Positions 46,290 through 56,436 of a stretch of DNA of 64,000 bases are shown here, one piece after another (position 1 is the first letter of the stretch; every line of letters begins with the position of its first letter). Position numbers and translations under genes: made by a program. This stretch comes from Oceanobacillus jordanicus (lineage in GTDB: Bacteria; Bacillota; Bacilli; Bacillales; Amphibacillaceae): the NCBI RefSeq assembly GCF_022095695.1, contig NZ_JAIFZM010000001.1, forward strand, positions 310,001 through 374,000, written 5' to 3'. The notes beneath the pieces are model-generated. The model made no database searches. It saw nothing but the letters and a program-made list of their open reading frames with translations, and had not been told where the DNA came from.

Positions 46290-46425
46290 TGTAATATTAG
46301 TGAGATATATAGGCAATTTGACACAAATCTATTATATTTGTAATATTTGAGGCTAGTTTTGGTAATGCTTGTAATAGACTCTTAAAAGTCTTGTAACTGC
46401 ATTGACTCTACCCGTGTGGTACGAT
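46290..46425 (+). promoter_or_regulatory. Promoter region of the LysM-3D gene with WalR-like half-sites
   Basis: TGTAAT/C hexamers at 46290, 46339, 46370 and 46392 match the WalR half-site, the last two being 22 bp apart, twice the usual 11. TTGACT at 46402 is a -35 element, with a weak -10 near 46423. yocH-type genes are WalR targets in Bacillus; the spacing here is not canonical. Confidence 0.4.
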
Positions 46426-46459
46426 AGTCAATGTCAGAAATTCAAGGAGGGACTATCGA

Positions 46460-47260
46460 ATGAGAAAATTAGTAGCTTCATTCGCAACAGGCATTATTAT
46501 TGCTGGCGCTGCTGCAACAACTGTTTCAGCAGAAGAGTACGAGGTAAAACCTGGAGACAACCTGTGGGACATTGCAGACGAATATAACACAACCGTAGAC
46601 GATCTAGTTGACATAAATGAATTGAAATCCACTGTGATACTACCAAAACAAACATTATTTATTAATGAAATGTATGAGGTAGAAAAAGGAGATACGTTAA
46701 TTGGTATCTCTAAAAAGTTTGATACTACGGTAGAAGATTTGAAAGAATGGAACGAGCTAGACTCTGATTTACTTACAATTGGACAAGAGTTAAAAATTCA
46801 GGGTGTAAACGTTGCAGAGGACAACAAGCCAGCTGCCAAAGTTGAAAAGAAAGAAACAGAGGAAAAAGAAGTAACTACACAGAACAATGCTAAAGCCGAT
46901 AAAGAAGAGCAAGAAACTAAAGCAGAGAAAACAACGAAACAAACTTCAAATTCCGATCAAAAAGCAGAAGGAAAAACGATCTCTGTAACAGCAACTGCGT
47001 ACACTGCAAATTGTGATGGTTGCTCTGGTGTTACTTCAACAGGTGTTGATTTAAATAAAAACCCTGATGCAAAAGTAATCGCTGTGGACCCTAATGTAAT
47101 TCCACTTGGTTCTAAAGTTTATGTGGAAGGTTATGGTTATGCCACAGCTGCCGATATCGGCGGAGCAATTAAAGGTAATAAAATTGACTTGCACGTACCA
47201 AACAAAGATGCCGCTTATGACTGGGGCGTACGTACAGTAGATGTTACTGTTGTTGAATAA
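46460..47260 (+). CDS. LysM and 3D domain cell-wall protein (YocH-like)
   Basis: 266 residues. Signal peptide ends TVSA (about 24). Two LysM domains (YEVKPGDNLWDIADEYNTT at 27 and YEVEKGDTLIGISKKFDTT near 72) bind peptidoglycan, a Lys/Glu/Thr-rich linker runs to about 170, and the C-terminal 3D domain carries VTATAYTANCDGCSGVTSTG and the ADIGGAIKGNKIDLH block with the three aspartates. Such proteins are muralytic or resuscitation-like wall enzymes. GGAGGGAC precedes ATG. Confidence 0.92.
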   Translation: MRKLVASFATGIIIAGAAATTVSAEEYEVKPGDNLWDIADEYNTTVDDLVDINELKSTVILPKQTLFINEMYEVEKGDTLIGISKKFDTTVEDLKEWNELDSDLLTIGQELKIQGVNVAEDNKPAAKVEKKETEEKEVTTQNNAKADKEEQETKAEKTTKQTSNSDQKAEGKTISVTATAYTANCDGCSGVTSTGVDLNKNPDAKVIAVDPNVIPLGSKVYVEGYGYATAADIGGAIKGNKIDLHVPNKDAAYDWGVRTVDVTVVE

Positions 47261-47293
47261 GTAAACAATTAAAATTAAATATAAGCTTTATAA

Positions 47294-47340
47294 AATAAAA
47301 GGGAAGCATCGTTTAGTAGATGTTTTCCTTTTATTTTTTT
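47294..47340. terminator. Bidirectional terminator after the LysM-3D gene
   Basis: AAAATAAAAGGGAA-GCATC pairs with GATG-TTTTCCTTTTATTTT. The U-rich ends serve both this gene and the minus-strand peptide gene. Confidence 0.8.
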
Positions 47341-47360
47341 ATATTAAACATATATTTTAT

Positions 47361-47492
47361 CTAAGATTGGACACTAATAGAATGCGAGTTTTCGTCAACT
47401 ATTTCTGTTGCGTCATCATTGACTTGAGTATAACCAATTACGCCAAATCCGACGATGAGCACTGCAAATAAGGCTACAAGTAATTTCTTCAT
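47361..47492 (-). CDS. 43-residue secreted peptide precursor
   Basis: ATG at 47492 has GTGGAGG 7-13 bases upstream and the frame ends at TAG 47361. The peptide has a basic start MKKLL, a hydrophobic helix to about residue 20 and a polar acidic tail of 23 residues ending SISVQS. Length and layout fit Phr-type signalling pre-peptides or small exported anchors; no rap gene is adjacent. A TACTGCCAGTT motif lies just upstream, and it shares a terminator with the LysM-3D gene. Confidence 0.6.
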   Translation of the reverse strand: MKKLLVALFAVLIVGFGVIGYTQVNDDATEIVDENSHSISVQS

Positions 47493-47528
47493 GCTGATGC
47501 CTCCACTAATTTATTTATCCTGCCTTAA

Positions 47529-47539
47529 AACTGGCAGTA
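47529..47539 (-). repeat. TACTGCCAGTT motif, copy 3 of 3
   Basis: Read on the minus strand: ATTACTGCCAGTTTTAAGG, about 40 bp before the start of the 43-residue peptide, where CTGCC and GGCAG can pair. Confidence 0.45.
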
Positions 47540-47747
47540 ATCCCCCCACCAATTGAAGGTTCACGTTATATTTTAAGTATAATCGAGATTGATATTCCTA
47601 GCTATGCTTTTTGGTTACATTTTTACAGGTAATTCTTACAAATTTGTAAGGGTTTTAGAAGAGTAAGACTATTTAACAGGTACCTACTTCCATTAAACAT
47701 TTAGTTGGCTTTGTGTTAAACTTAAAGTAAAGAAGAAGTACAACAAA

Positions 47748-47874
47748 GTGAAACTTCAATCAGTGGGGTTCATTCTTAACACTGATTGTTAGTTGAACGA
47801 ATCGGGGTGTTAGCGTCCGTTTTCTCTCACTAAAAACATACAGTTTCACCTCAAGAAGTGGGAGACTTACGGAC
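47748..47874 (+). ncRNA. Candidate structured leader RNA upstream of kbl
   Basis: Helix A: AATCAGTG (47758-47765) with CACTGATT (47780-47787). Helix B: GTCCGT (47815-47820) with ACGGAC (47869-47874). Helix C stacked inside: TCTCTCACT (47823-47831) with AGTGGGAGA (47857-47865), one G-U. GTGAAACT (47748-47755) is exactly complementary to AGTTTCAC (47842-47849) in the loop of helix C, giving a possible pseudoknot. It ends about 50 bp before the kbl start. No known riboswitch consensus was recognised. Confidence 0.45.
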
Positions 47875-47924
47875 GGTTGCACCGGGATAAATCCATGTGA
47901 TTGCCATATAAGGAGGAAAAAGTA

Positions 47925-49115
47925 ATGAGTAGTAAGATACTAAATAACTTTTTAAATGAAAATATTGCTGAACTTAAAGAACGTGGATTATATAATGAAA
48001 TTGATCCAGTAATCGGTGCAAACGGCCCGGAAATTAACATTGATGGAAAGTCGTTAGTGAACTTGTCTTCCAACAACTATTTAGGTCTCGCAACAGATGA
48101 TAGACTGAAAGCGGTTGCGAAAGATGCTGTAGATTCGCATGGTGTTGGAGCTGGTGCCGTACGTACAATTAATGGGACGCTGGACCTCCATCTAAATTTA
48201 GAGAAAAAGCTAGCTGAATTTAAAGGTACAGAGGCGGCAATTTCCTTCCAATCTGGTTTTAATTGTAACATGGCAGCAATTTCAGCTGTTATGGATAAAA
48301 ATGACGCAATTTTATCGGATGAACTAAACCATGCATCCATTATTGATGGATGCCGTCTATCAAAGGCGAAAATAATCCGTGTAAATCACTCTGATATGGA
48401 AGACCTTCGTCAAAAAGCAAAAGAGGCAACAGAGTCAGGCAATTATAATAAAGTAATGATTATAACCGATGGTGTATTTTCTATGGATGGCGATATTGCC
48501 AAGCTTCCTGAGATTGTGGAAATTGCAGAGGAGTTTGATCTGATCACCTATGTGGATGATGCACATGGCTCAGGAGTACTTGGTAAAGGCGCCGGAACAG
48601 TGAAGCATTTTGGCTTGCAGGATAAGGTGGACTTCCAAATGGGAACACTTTCTAAAGCAATTGGCGTAATTGGCGGGTATGTTGCTGGTAAGGCAAACTT
48701 AATTGACTGGCTGAAAGTTCGCTCCCGTCCATTTCTTTTCTCCACAGCCGTTTCACCAGCAGATGCAGTTGCGAGTACCCGAGCTATTGAGTTATTAATG
48801 GAAAGCACAGAACTTAATGAAAAACTATGGGAAAATGCCAACTACTTGAAAGCCGGTTTGAAAGAATTAGGCTTTGATATTGGGAATAGTGAAACACCAA
48901 TTACCCCGTGTGTAATTGGGGACGAAAATGATACCCAAAAATTTAGCAGAAGACTTTATGAAGAAGGCGTATATGCAAAATCCATTGTGTTTCCAACAGT
49001 TCCACGAGGCACAGGGCGTGTCCGTAACATGCCAACTGCTGCACACACGAAAGAAATGCTGGATAACGCCTTGAAGGTTTATGAAAAAGTAGGTAAAGAG
49101 ATGGGCATAATCTAG
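47925..49115 (+). CDS. kbl: Glycine C-acetyltransferase (2-amino-3-ketobutyrate CoA ligase)
   Basis: 396 residues from ATG 47925 with AGGAGG upstream. A PLP-dependent alpha-oxoamine synthase: PLP lysine Lys244 in [20 protein letters not shown] at 211-217, and VDDAHG. It cleaves 2-amino-3-oxobutanoate with CoA to glycine and acetyl-CoA, the second step of threonine breakdown; the next gene supplies the first step. (BioF-like enzymes are related, but the neighbour supports Kbl.). Confidence 0.93.
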   Translation: MSSKILNNFLNENIAELKERGLYNEIDPVIGANGPEINIDGKSLVNLSSNNYLGLATDDRLKAVAKDAVDSHGVGAGAVRTINGTLDLHLNLEKKLAEFKGTEAAISFQSGFNCNMAAISAVMDKNDAILSDELNHASIIDGCRLSKAKIIRVNHSDMEDLRQKAKEATESGNYNKVMIITDGVFSMDGDIAKLPEIVEIAEEFDLITYVDDAHGSGVLGKGAGTVKHFGLQDKVDFQMGTLSKAIGVIGGYVAGKANLIDWLKVRSRPFLFSTAVSPADAVASTRAIELLMESTELNEKLWENANYLKAGLKELGFDIGNSETPITPCVIGDENDTQKFSRRLYEEGVYAKSIVFPTVPRGTGRVRNMPTAAHTKEMLDNALKVYEKVGKEMGII

Positions 49116-49143
49116 CATCAACGAAGATGAGGGGTTTGAAACG

Positions 49144-50094
49144 ATGAAAAAAATACTAGTGACAGGAGCCCTAGGCCAAATTGGCTCCGAACTTTTGGGC
49201 AAACTACGAGAGACTTATGGCACGGACAATGTTATTGGTACAGATATTCGAGAAGCAGAGGGCGGCCATAATGATGGCCCTTTTGAAATCGTCGATGTGA
49301 CGAATGCTGAACAACTTCATGAAGTAGCAAACAAGTACAATGTAGATACAGTTATGCACTTGGCTGCATTGCTGTCTGCAAAAGCGGAGGTCTACCCAAA
49401 AGTCGCATGGGATATCAATATGGGCGGCCTTGTAAATGCTCTTGAAGTAGCGCGTGAGCTGGATCTAAAATTCTTCACGCCTAGTTCAATCGGCGCATTT
49501 GGTCCATCTACACCAAAAGATAACACTCCACAGGACACGCTCCAGCGTCCAAACACAATGTACGGTGTAAATAAGGTAGCAGGAGAACTATTGGCTGATT
49601 ATTATTACCACCGCTTTGGTGTGGATACGAGAGGGGTACGTTTTCCTGGTCTAATTTCTTATGTCGCACCGCCGGGCGGGGGAACCACAGATTATGCCGT
49701 GGAGATATATTATGAAGCAATTAAAAAGAAGACCTATCACTCTTATATAGGCGAAGGTACGAAAATGGATATGATGTACATGCCGGATGCTCTGAATGCT
49801 ATTATCCAGTTAATGGAAGCTGATCCTACTAAATTGGAACATCGTAACGCTTTTAATATTTCTGCGATATCTGCTGCACCAGAGGACTTCGAAACGGCGA
49901 TCCAAAGGCATATACCAGATTTCAAATTAAGCTATGATGTGGATCCAGTCCGACAAAATATTGCCAACAGCTGGCCGAATAGCATAGATTCGTCTGTTGC
50001 TTCAAAAGAATGGGGATTTAAAGCAGATTACGATATTGATAGAATGACAAAAGAAATGCTGGAAAAAGTAGAACAGAAGCTTGTAAAACAATAA
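49144..50094 (+). CDS. tdh: L-threonine 3-dehydrogenase, short-chain epimerase type
   Basis: 316 residues of the extended SDR family. NAD motif TGALGQIG (7-14), catalytic Ser115-Ser116 region, Tyr140 and Lys144 (YGVNK), and the family block [23 protein letters not shown], which marks epimerase-type threonine dehydrogenases as opposed to the zinc-dependent Tdh. Oxidises L-threonine to 2-amino-3-oxobutanoate. In an operon with kbl, 28 bp apart. Confidence 0.92.
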   Translation: MKKILVTGALGQIGSELLGKLRETYGTDNVIGTDIREAEGGHNDGPFEIVDVTNAEQLHEVANKYNVDTVMHLAALLSAKAEVYPKVAWDINMGGLVNALEVARELDLKFFTPSSIGAFGPSTPKDNTPQDTLQRPNTMYGVNKVAGELLADYYYHRFGVDTRGVRFPGLISYVAPPGGGTTDYAVEIYYEAIKKKTYHSYIGEGTKMDMMYMPDALNAIIQLMEADPTKLEHRNAFNISAISAAPEDFETAIQRHIPDFKLSYDVDPVRQNIANSWPNSIDSSVASKEWGFKADYDIDRMTKEMLEKVEQKLVKQ

Positions 50095-50108
50095 GAATTC
50101 AATAAGGA

Positions 50109-50147
50109 ACACCCCGAAAAGTAGACCCTACTTTCGGGGTGTTTTTT
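50109..50147 (+). terminator. Terminator of kbl-tdh
   Basis: ACACCCCGAAA pairs with TTTCGGGGTGT, then six T. Confidence 0.92.
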
Positions 50148-50189
50148 AGGAAGACAAGCTTTTAGAAAAGAAGTCGAGTATTTAAGGTG

Positions 50190-50225
50190 AAAAAAGAACG
50201 AATTACGCTTGATGCGTAATTCGCT
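50190..50225 (-). terminator. Terminator of the ABC-F gene
   Basis: Minus strand CGAATTACGC pairs with GCGTAATTCG, then TTCTTTTTT. Confidence 0.85.
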
Positions 50226-50249
50226 CCAATTTATGTTTAGGGTAACAGA

Positions 50250-51908
<1,659 letters not shown>

Positions 51909-52096
51909 TCACAGTTAGATTACGGTATTTAAGAGGTTTCGTCAATGTATAACACGCATATATTATAATAGGAAGTAATCTTTTCTAAAAATTTACTTGT
52001 ATATTTGTTCGTTTTTTGCAATAGTAGATAAAAAGGGATTATGAAACAAGCATCTTAACATATAGAGAGAAGTAAGATTGGAGAGGGGGGACTGAT

Positions 52097-52726
52097 TTGC
52101 AAGAGCGAACAATTTATTTGCTATTTACTGATACAGGTACTTACTTGGCAAAGGCCATAAACTTTTGTACACGGCAATCGCTAAACCACGTTTCCATTTC
52201 TCTTGATGGAGAGCTAAGACAAGTATATAGCTTTGGAAGAAAACGTCCAAGAAACCCTTTTATTGGAGGATTTGTAGAAGAAGACGTAACAAGTGATTTT
52301 CTAAGAAACTCTCAGTGTGCTGTATACAGTTGTAGCATTTCAGCAGAAGAATGCGAACAGATCATGGAAAATATAAAAGAAATTGAAGCAAAGAAAGATA
52401 ATTATCGATATAATTTCATTGGACTTTTTGGTGTATTATTTCATATTAAAATAAATCGTAAAAACGCCCTGTTTTGCTCACAATTTGTGGCGACAGTACT
52501 AGAGGGTGTAAATACAATCCAGGTAAAGAAACCATCCCATTTTATAAGGCCTGGTGATTTACGAACGCTGGAAGGTATGCAATTAATTTATCAAGGGAAA
52601 TTAGAACATTATCCGCGTCATTTAATGAGGCAAGAGAAAACTTTGGTAACTGGAACGCAGACAGAACAAAAGCAATCATTTATTTTTCTATTATCTTCTA
52701 AAGTTAAACGATTTGTTATTCGATAA
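52097..52726 (+). CDS. Permuted NlpC/P60 papain-like protein (YiiX-like)
   Basis: 209 residues from TTG 52097 behind GAGGGGGG. Circularly permuted NlpC/P60 layout: FTDTGTYLAKAINFCT, then LNHVSISLD with the likely catalytic His31, and NALFCSQFVATVLEG with the likely nucleophile Cys127 (FCSQ), with HFIRPGDL near 150. No signal peptide. Such proteins hydrolyse amide or ester bonds of wall peptides or lipids; the substrate is unknown. Own terminator. Confidence 0.8.
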   Translation: MQERTIYLLFTDTGTYLAKAINFCTRQSLNHVSISLDGELRQVYSFGRKRPRNPFIGGFVEEDVTSDFLRNSQCAVYSCSISAEECEQIMENIKEIEAKKDNYRYNFIGLFGVLFHIKINRKNALFCSQFVATVLEGVNTIQVKKPSHFIRPGDLRTLEGMQLIYQGKLEHYPRHLMRQEKTLVTGTQTEQKQSFIFLLSSKVKRFVIR

Positions 52727-52750
52727 AAACGAGCTATTGCTCGTTTTTTT
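52725..52750 (+). terminator. Terminator of the YiiX-like gene
   Basis: AAAACGAGC, loop TATT, GCTCGTTTTTTT. Confidence 0.92.
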
Positions 52751-52805
52751 ATGTTAGGAGAGAATTACGATGCAATTACGATTACTTTTTCCTCTCCCAA
52801 CAACA

Positions 52806-53429
52806 TTAGTCAATTCCTAAGGTCTGATAAGGGATTCGAATACGGAAAGCAAGATTATTTGCCTCAAGATCAATATGTTCTACACCAACTTCGAAATTAC
52901 TTCGAATATCCATTTCTGTAACGGCAACATAAATTTCTTCCTCTTTTGGATTCACGGTCACCCAGTCTGGCATAGGGAGGTACTTTCCAATATACTCCAT
53001 TATTTTTCGATTCGGTAATTCAAGTAACCCTATGGATATTGATTTTTGCTTCAATATAATATCCCCATTTTCCTGTACCAATGGTTCCAGGTGTGCAGAG
53101 AGCGGAACTGTTGCGGAGAATACAGGAAGTTCTCCAATCAGGTGTACATCCTCATCTAATTCGATACGGTAGTGATGACTCGTGCCCTTCAATAATTGGT
53201 CTGTATAAGCGTTTATTAGGTCGTTAAGATTTTGTTTTGTCGTTCTTACAACAAATTCTGAGCTTTCATCCTGAGATGTTGCCTCATTTTCGGGATAGGA
53301 AGCATCAGGGACTGGCCAGAAGATAAGCGCAAGGAGGATGACTACCACTACAACATTTATCGCTAATAAGCTATAAAATAACTTTTTCCATTTACTTTTT
53401 ACTTTCCTACGTTCTTTTCGATCTGTCAT
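52806..53429 (-). CDS. ypmS: YpmS-family membrane-anchored protein (DUF2140)
   Basis: 207 residues from ATG 53429 (AAGGATG-type site upstream; ATG 53438 touches it). Basic N-terminus, one membrane segment at about 18-38 and an extracellular beta-rich domain (LIGELPVFSATVPLSAHLEP; EEEIYVAVTEMDIRS) as in YpmS/DUF2140. Function unknown. Overlaps or abuts ypmR, always its partner in Bacillus. Confidence 0.88.
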   Translation of the reverse strand: MTDRKERRKVKSKWKKLFYSLLAINVVVVVILLALIFWPVPDASYPENEATSQDESSEFVVRTTKQNLNDLINAYTDQLLKGTSHHYRIELDEDVHLIGELPVFSATVPLSAHLEPLVQENGDIILKQKSISIGLLELPNRKIMEYIGKYLPMPDWVTVNPKEEEIYVAVTEMDIRSNFEVGVEHIDLEANNLAFRIRIPYQTLGID

Positions 53430-53434
53430 TGTTT

Positions 53435-54340
53435 TCATCCTTCTTCACTTGTTAGATATTCAAGCACCCTTTTAGCAATCCGTTTATATCCCTTATCATT
53501 GGGATGAAAGTTATCTTCGGAAAACAGATCAGCTTCTGACCCTTCGAAAAGATCTCTCGTTGGAATATACATTGTATTATCCAGTTCCTCCGTGACCTTA
53601 CGACTAGTACCATTCCATTCTTCAACGATAACGCTAAGCTCCTTAATTTCTCGGAAATATTTACTAAAAGGATCGTAAAAACCTAGCAAGTATATTTGAG
53701 ATTTCGGACTAATATCGTGGATTTTAGAAAAGATTTTCCTTAATCTATCTTCGTACGAGTCCCGTGCTTCATCAAAGTCTTCCATTTTTAGATTGGTGAA
53801 ATTTTCTTTTACCACTTGCATAATATCATTCGCACCAATCGTAATGAGGACAATGTCTGACTGATGTATGGAGTCGACCACCTCGGGATCTTCTAACCTA
53901 GAGAGTAACTGATCTGATCGATTTCCACGTATCCCAAGGTTATCAATTGCTACAAGATCCTCTTCCTTGTTAATGGAACGGTCCAATATTCCGACATACC
54001 CACCTTGTTCATTTGTCGCCCCAACCCCCTGGGTGAGCGAATCACCGATGGCCGTTACATGTGTCTCTCTTAATGAAAAGAACTCCAAGGTGCTTTCTAC
54101 GACATTAACAACGATCTCTGAAAGGGGCTTTTGTTCTGTTTCGCTAGCTGACTCTTGTTCAGTCTGCTCCTCTTCTTCTTTTTCAAGGTCCTCTTTTTCT
54201 TCTTCCGGCAGTTCGCTTTCCATAATAGTTACATCTTTAAATTGCGAGTTAGGCTGGTAAGAATAGATAACAACCATGCCGATACCGATAATAAGAACGG
54301 AGAGCAAAATAAGTATTATTACATTACGTTTTTTCATCAA
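53435..54340 (-). CDS. ypmR: YpmR-family GDSL lipase/esterase
   Basis: 301 residues. N-terminal membrane anchor (8-28), very acidic spacer (41-70), and an SGNH/GDSL hydrolase domain: GDSLTQG (99-105, nucleophile Ser101), GIRGNRSDQLL, TIGANDIMQV, and NFHPNDKGY with the Asp-His pair. Extracellular esterase or deacetylase of unknown substrate. Operon with ypmS. Confidence 0.9.
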   Translation of the reverse strand: MMKKRNVIILILLSVLIIGIGMVVIYSYQPNSQFKDVTIMESELPEEEKEDLEKEEEEQTEQESASETEQKPLSEIVVNVVESTLEFFSLRETHVTAIGDSLTQGVGATNEQGGYVGILDRSINKEEDLVAIDNLGIRGNRSDQLLSRLEDPEVVDSIHQSDIVLITIGANDIMQVVKENFTNLKMEDFDEARDSYEDRLRKIFSKIHDISPKSQIYLLGFYDPFSKYFREIKELSVIVEEWNGTSRKVTEELDNTMYIPTRDLFEGSEADLFSEDNFHPNDKGYKRIAKRVLEYLTSEEG

Positions 54341-54564
54341 TATCCCACACCTAGCTGTTTGAATTTATTTAACATGTCAGGGAGTGTAAGTTCCAACAGA
54401 TTAATTTGTTGGTTTCATATTATCCTATGCAAGATAGGCCTGTATTACATGTTGTCAGGCTAGTACTTCTAAAATATCACACTAGATTATCTCATGAATT
54501 CCGTCATTTAGGAAGTGGACAACTTCTTTTGTATGTTATGTAGGAATACTAGGTTAGAAGAGCA

Positions 54565-55200
54565 ACGTGGGCCCGGAGGATCCGGGTCATGCCGATCGTT
54601 AACCCAGGACGGGTCGAACTTCGTCGGCCTTCCTTAATACGTGCGCTCTGCGCTTTTCTTTGTCTAGCTTCGAGCGGCAAAAACTAGGCGACTTCACGCA
54701 TCACCCTACGATAAAGAAGACTTGCCGACTGGTGAAAACCAGAGGCTTAGTCACCCTTATACCCGGAGGGTGAAAGTCATCATCGATTCGACAATTAAGG
54801 TCGGTCGACTAATAGCGGCCTTTGCGGCCAACGCCGACATACCCCTTTTGCAGGGGCATGATTCCTTTATCTCCTACGTAGGAATGCTCCATTAAAATCG
54901 CCACTTTGCGTGGCAACACGGAGCCACCTGGCATGGCCAGGCGCAGTTCGTACGTGGGCCCGGAGGATCCGGGTCATGCCGGCGTAGCCACAGGACGTGG
55001 CGTTCTTAGTCGGCCTTCCTTAATACGTGCGCTCTGCGCTTTTCTTTGTCTAGCTCAGAGCGCACAGCGACTAGCGCAACTTCCTTCACCTCCGTACAAT
55101 AAGTCATCATCGATTCGTACCTCATCGTGATTCCTTTATCTCCTACGGCTCAGTCCAGTTCGTACGTCGCTCTTCGTGCGCTCTGAGCTTTTCTTTTAAC
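54565..55200. repeat. GC-rich block of nested non-coding repeats
   Basis: Two copies of a 30-bp unit starting ACGTGGGCCCGGAGG (54565-54594, 54952-54981) and of a 47-bp unit starting GTCGGCCTTCCTTAATACG (54623-54669, 55009-55055), each ending CTTTGTCTAGCT. AGTCATCATCGATTCG and TGATTCCTTTATCTCC also repeat. GTGCGCTCTG (55028) pairs with CAGAGCGCAC (55057) and recurs at 55176. The CTTTGTCTAGCT tail is, from memory, a common Bacillaceae intergenic repeat. No gene inside. Confidence 0.8.
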
Positions 55201-55206
55201 ATCAAA

Positions 55207-55232
55207 GAAAAATCGCCTTTTAAAAGGCGATA
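55207..55232 (-). terminator. Terminator downstream of metX
   Basis: ATCGCCTTTTAAAAGGCGAT is a perfect palindrome followed on the minus strand by TTTTTCTTT. A second hairpin, TTGCAGAAA/TTTCTGCAA at 55270-55299, lies nearer the gene. Confidence 0.75.
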
Positions 55233-55308
55233 TGTGAAAGAAAAGGGGTTATCTTTATTTTCCCCCATTTTGCAGAAAGATAAACCTGTTTTTCTGCAAG
55301 CTATTATA

Positions 55309-56355
55309 TTAATTGTTTAGGAAGTGTTCGACCACAGGTCCCCATTTGTTGAATTCTGTTAGAAAACCATCATGGCCAAACTCTGTATCTACGTGAAAGT
55401 AACTTCCATTTGCCACTTCGCTTACGAACTGTTTCATGAAGGAGGGCTCAAAAATTAAATCCCTATCGTAGCTTATTGCAAGCAGGGGAGGCTTCATACT
55501 TCTTGCGGCAACCTCCCAACCACCTCTGTCCTTTCCAATATCATGCTCGTTCATTGCACGGAGCAACGTCAAATAACTGTTCGCATCAAACCTCTCTGTC
55601 AATTTTTTTCCCTGGTGGTCTAAATAACTACTAACGTCATATTTAAGTTGATTACCTTTTCGATCAAAACGCTGATTGAACAAGGTAGCACTTCTATAGG
55701 TGACCATGCCAATCATCCTAGCAATTTCCAATCCTTTTAATGAATGGTTCGATTCATACTGGCCATTTTTCCAGGCGGGATCCTGTTTAATGGATGTTTC
55801 AGCAATATGGTTGTAAGCAATCCCGTAGTCTGTAAACACTGGAGTAGAGGCAAGAACGATGAGTTTATCCATTTTATCTGGATAGAGGAGTCCCCATTCC
55901 ATTACCTGCATACCTCCGAGTGATCCTCCCATCACGGCAGCAAGGTGGTGGATACCCATTATTGTCAATGCCTTGTGTTGAGCATGGACCATATCCCTAA
56001 CCGTGATGTCAGGGAAATGACTTCGGTAGGCCGCATTGGTCTTGTTATGAATAGTGGTGGGACCTGTTGAGCCATGACAACCACCAAGTACATTAAAGGT
56101 GAGGACTTGATAGGCGTCTGTGTCAACATACATACTCTCGCCAATAAGACCACTCCACCAGCCGGGATTTTTATCATTTCCAATTGTATGCTGGTTCCCT
56201 GTTAAGGCGTGGCATACAAGAATAAAAGGAGCACCCTCTGGTCCGGAAATCTCATAACGGAGAGAAACCTCCTCAAGCAGCTCCCCAGAAGTGAGGAGGA
56301 GTGGTCCAATGGTGATGTCCCCAGTAGTAGCAACCGTTCTCTGGGAATTTGTCAT
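55309..56355 (-). CDS. metX: Homoserine O-acetyltransferase
   Basis: 348 residues of the alpha/beta hydrolase MetX family: LVCHALTG, NVLGGCHGSTGP, nucleophile Ser145 in MGGSLGGMQ, and the C-terminal FGHDGFL with the catalytic His. Acetylates homoserine with acetyl-CoA, giving the substrate for MetY, encoded 81 bp upstream in the same S-box operon. (Some relatives use serine or succinyl-CoA.) AAGGAGGG precedes ATG. Confidence 0.94.
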   Translation of the reverse strand: MTNSQRTVATTGDITIGPLLLTSGELLEEVSLRYEISGPEGAPFILVCHALTGNQHTIGNDKNPGWWSGLIGESMYVDTDAYQVLTFNVLGGCHGSTGPTTIHNKTNAAYRSHFPDITVRDMVHAQHKALTIMGIHHLAAVMGGSLGGMQVMEWGLLYPDKMDKLIVLASTPVFTDYGIAYNHIAETSIKQDPAWKNGQYESNHSLKGLEIARMIGMVTYRSATLFNQRFDRKGNQLKYDVSSYLDHQGKKLTERFDANSYLTLLRAMNEHDIGKDRGGWEVAARSMKPPLLAISYDRDLIFEPSFMKQFVSEVANGSYFHVDTEFGHDGFLTEFNKWGPVVEHFLNN

Positions 56356-56436
56356 AAAACGCCCTCCTTACCCTTGAAGAGTAGTGCTTTGGTTGATTCA
56401 TTTATCACAAGATAACCTCCCAGGAAATTTCCATTC

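Noticed and set aside
47748-47874. Glycine riboswitch
   Set aside because: Expected from the pathway, but the conserved core and tandem aptamers are absent.
54906-55130. 74-residue frame in the GC-rich repeat block
   Set aside because: It runs across repeated units in a region of repeats and hairpins, with no ribosome binding site.
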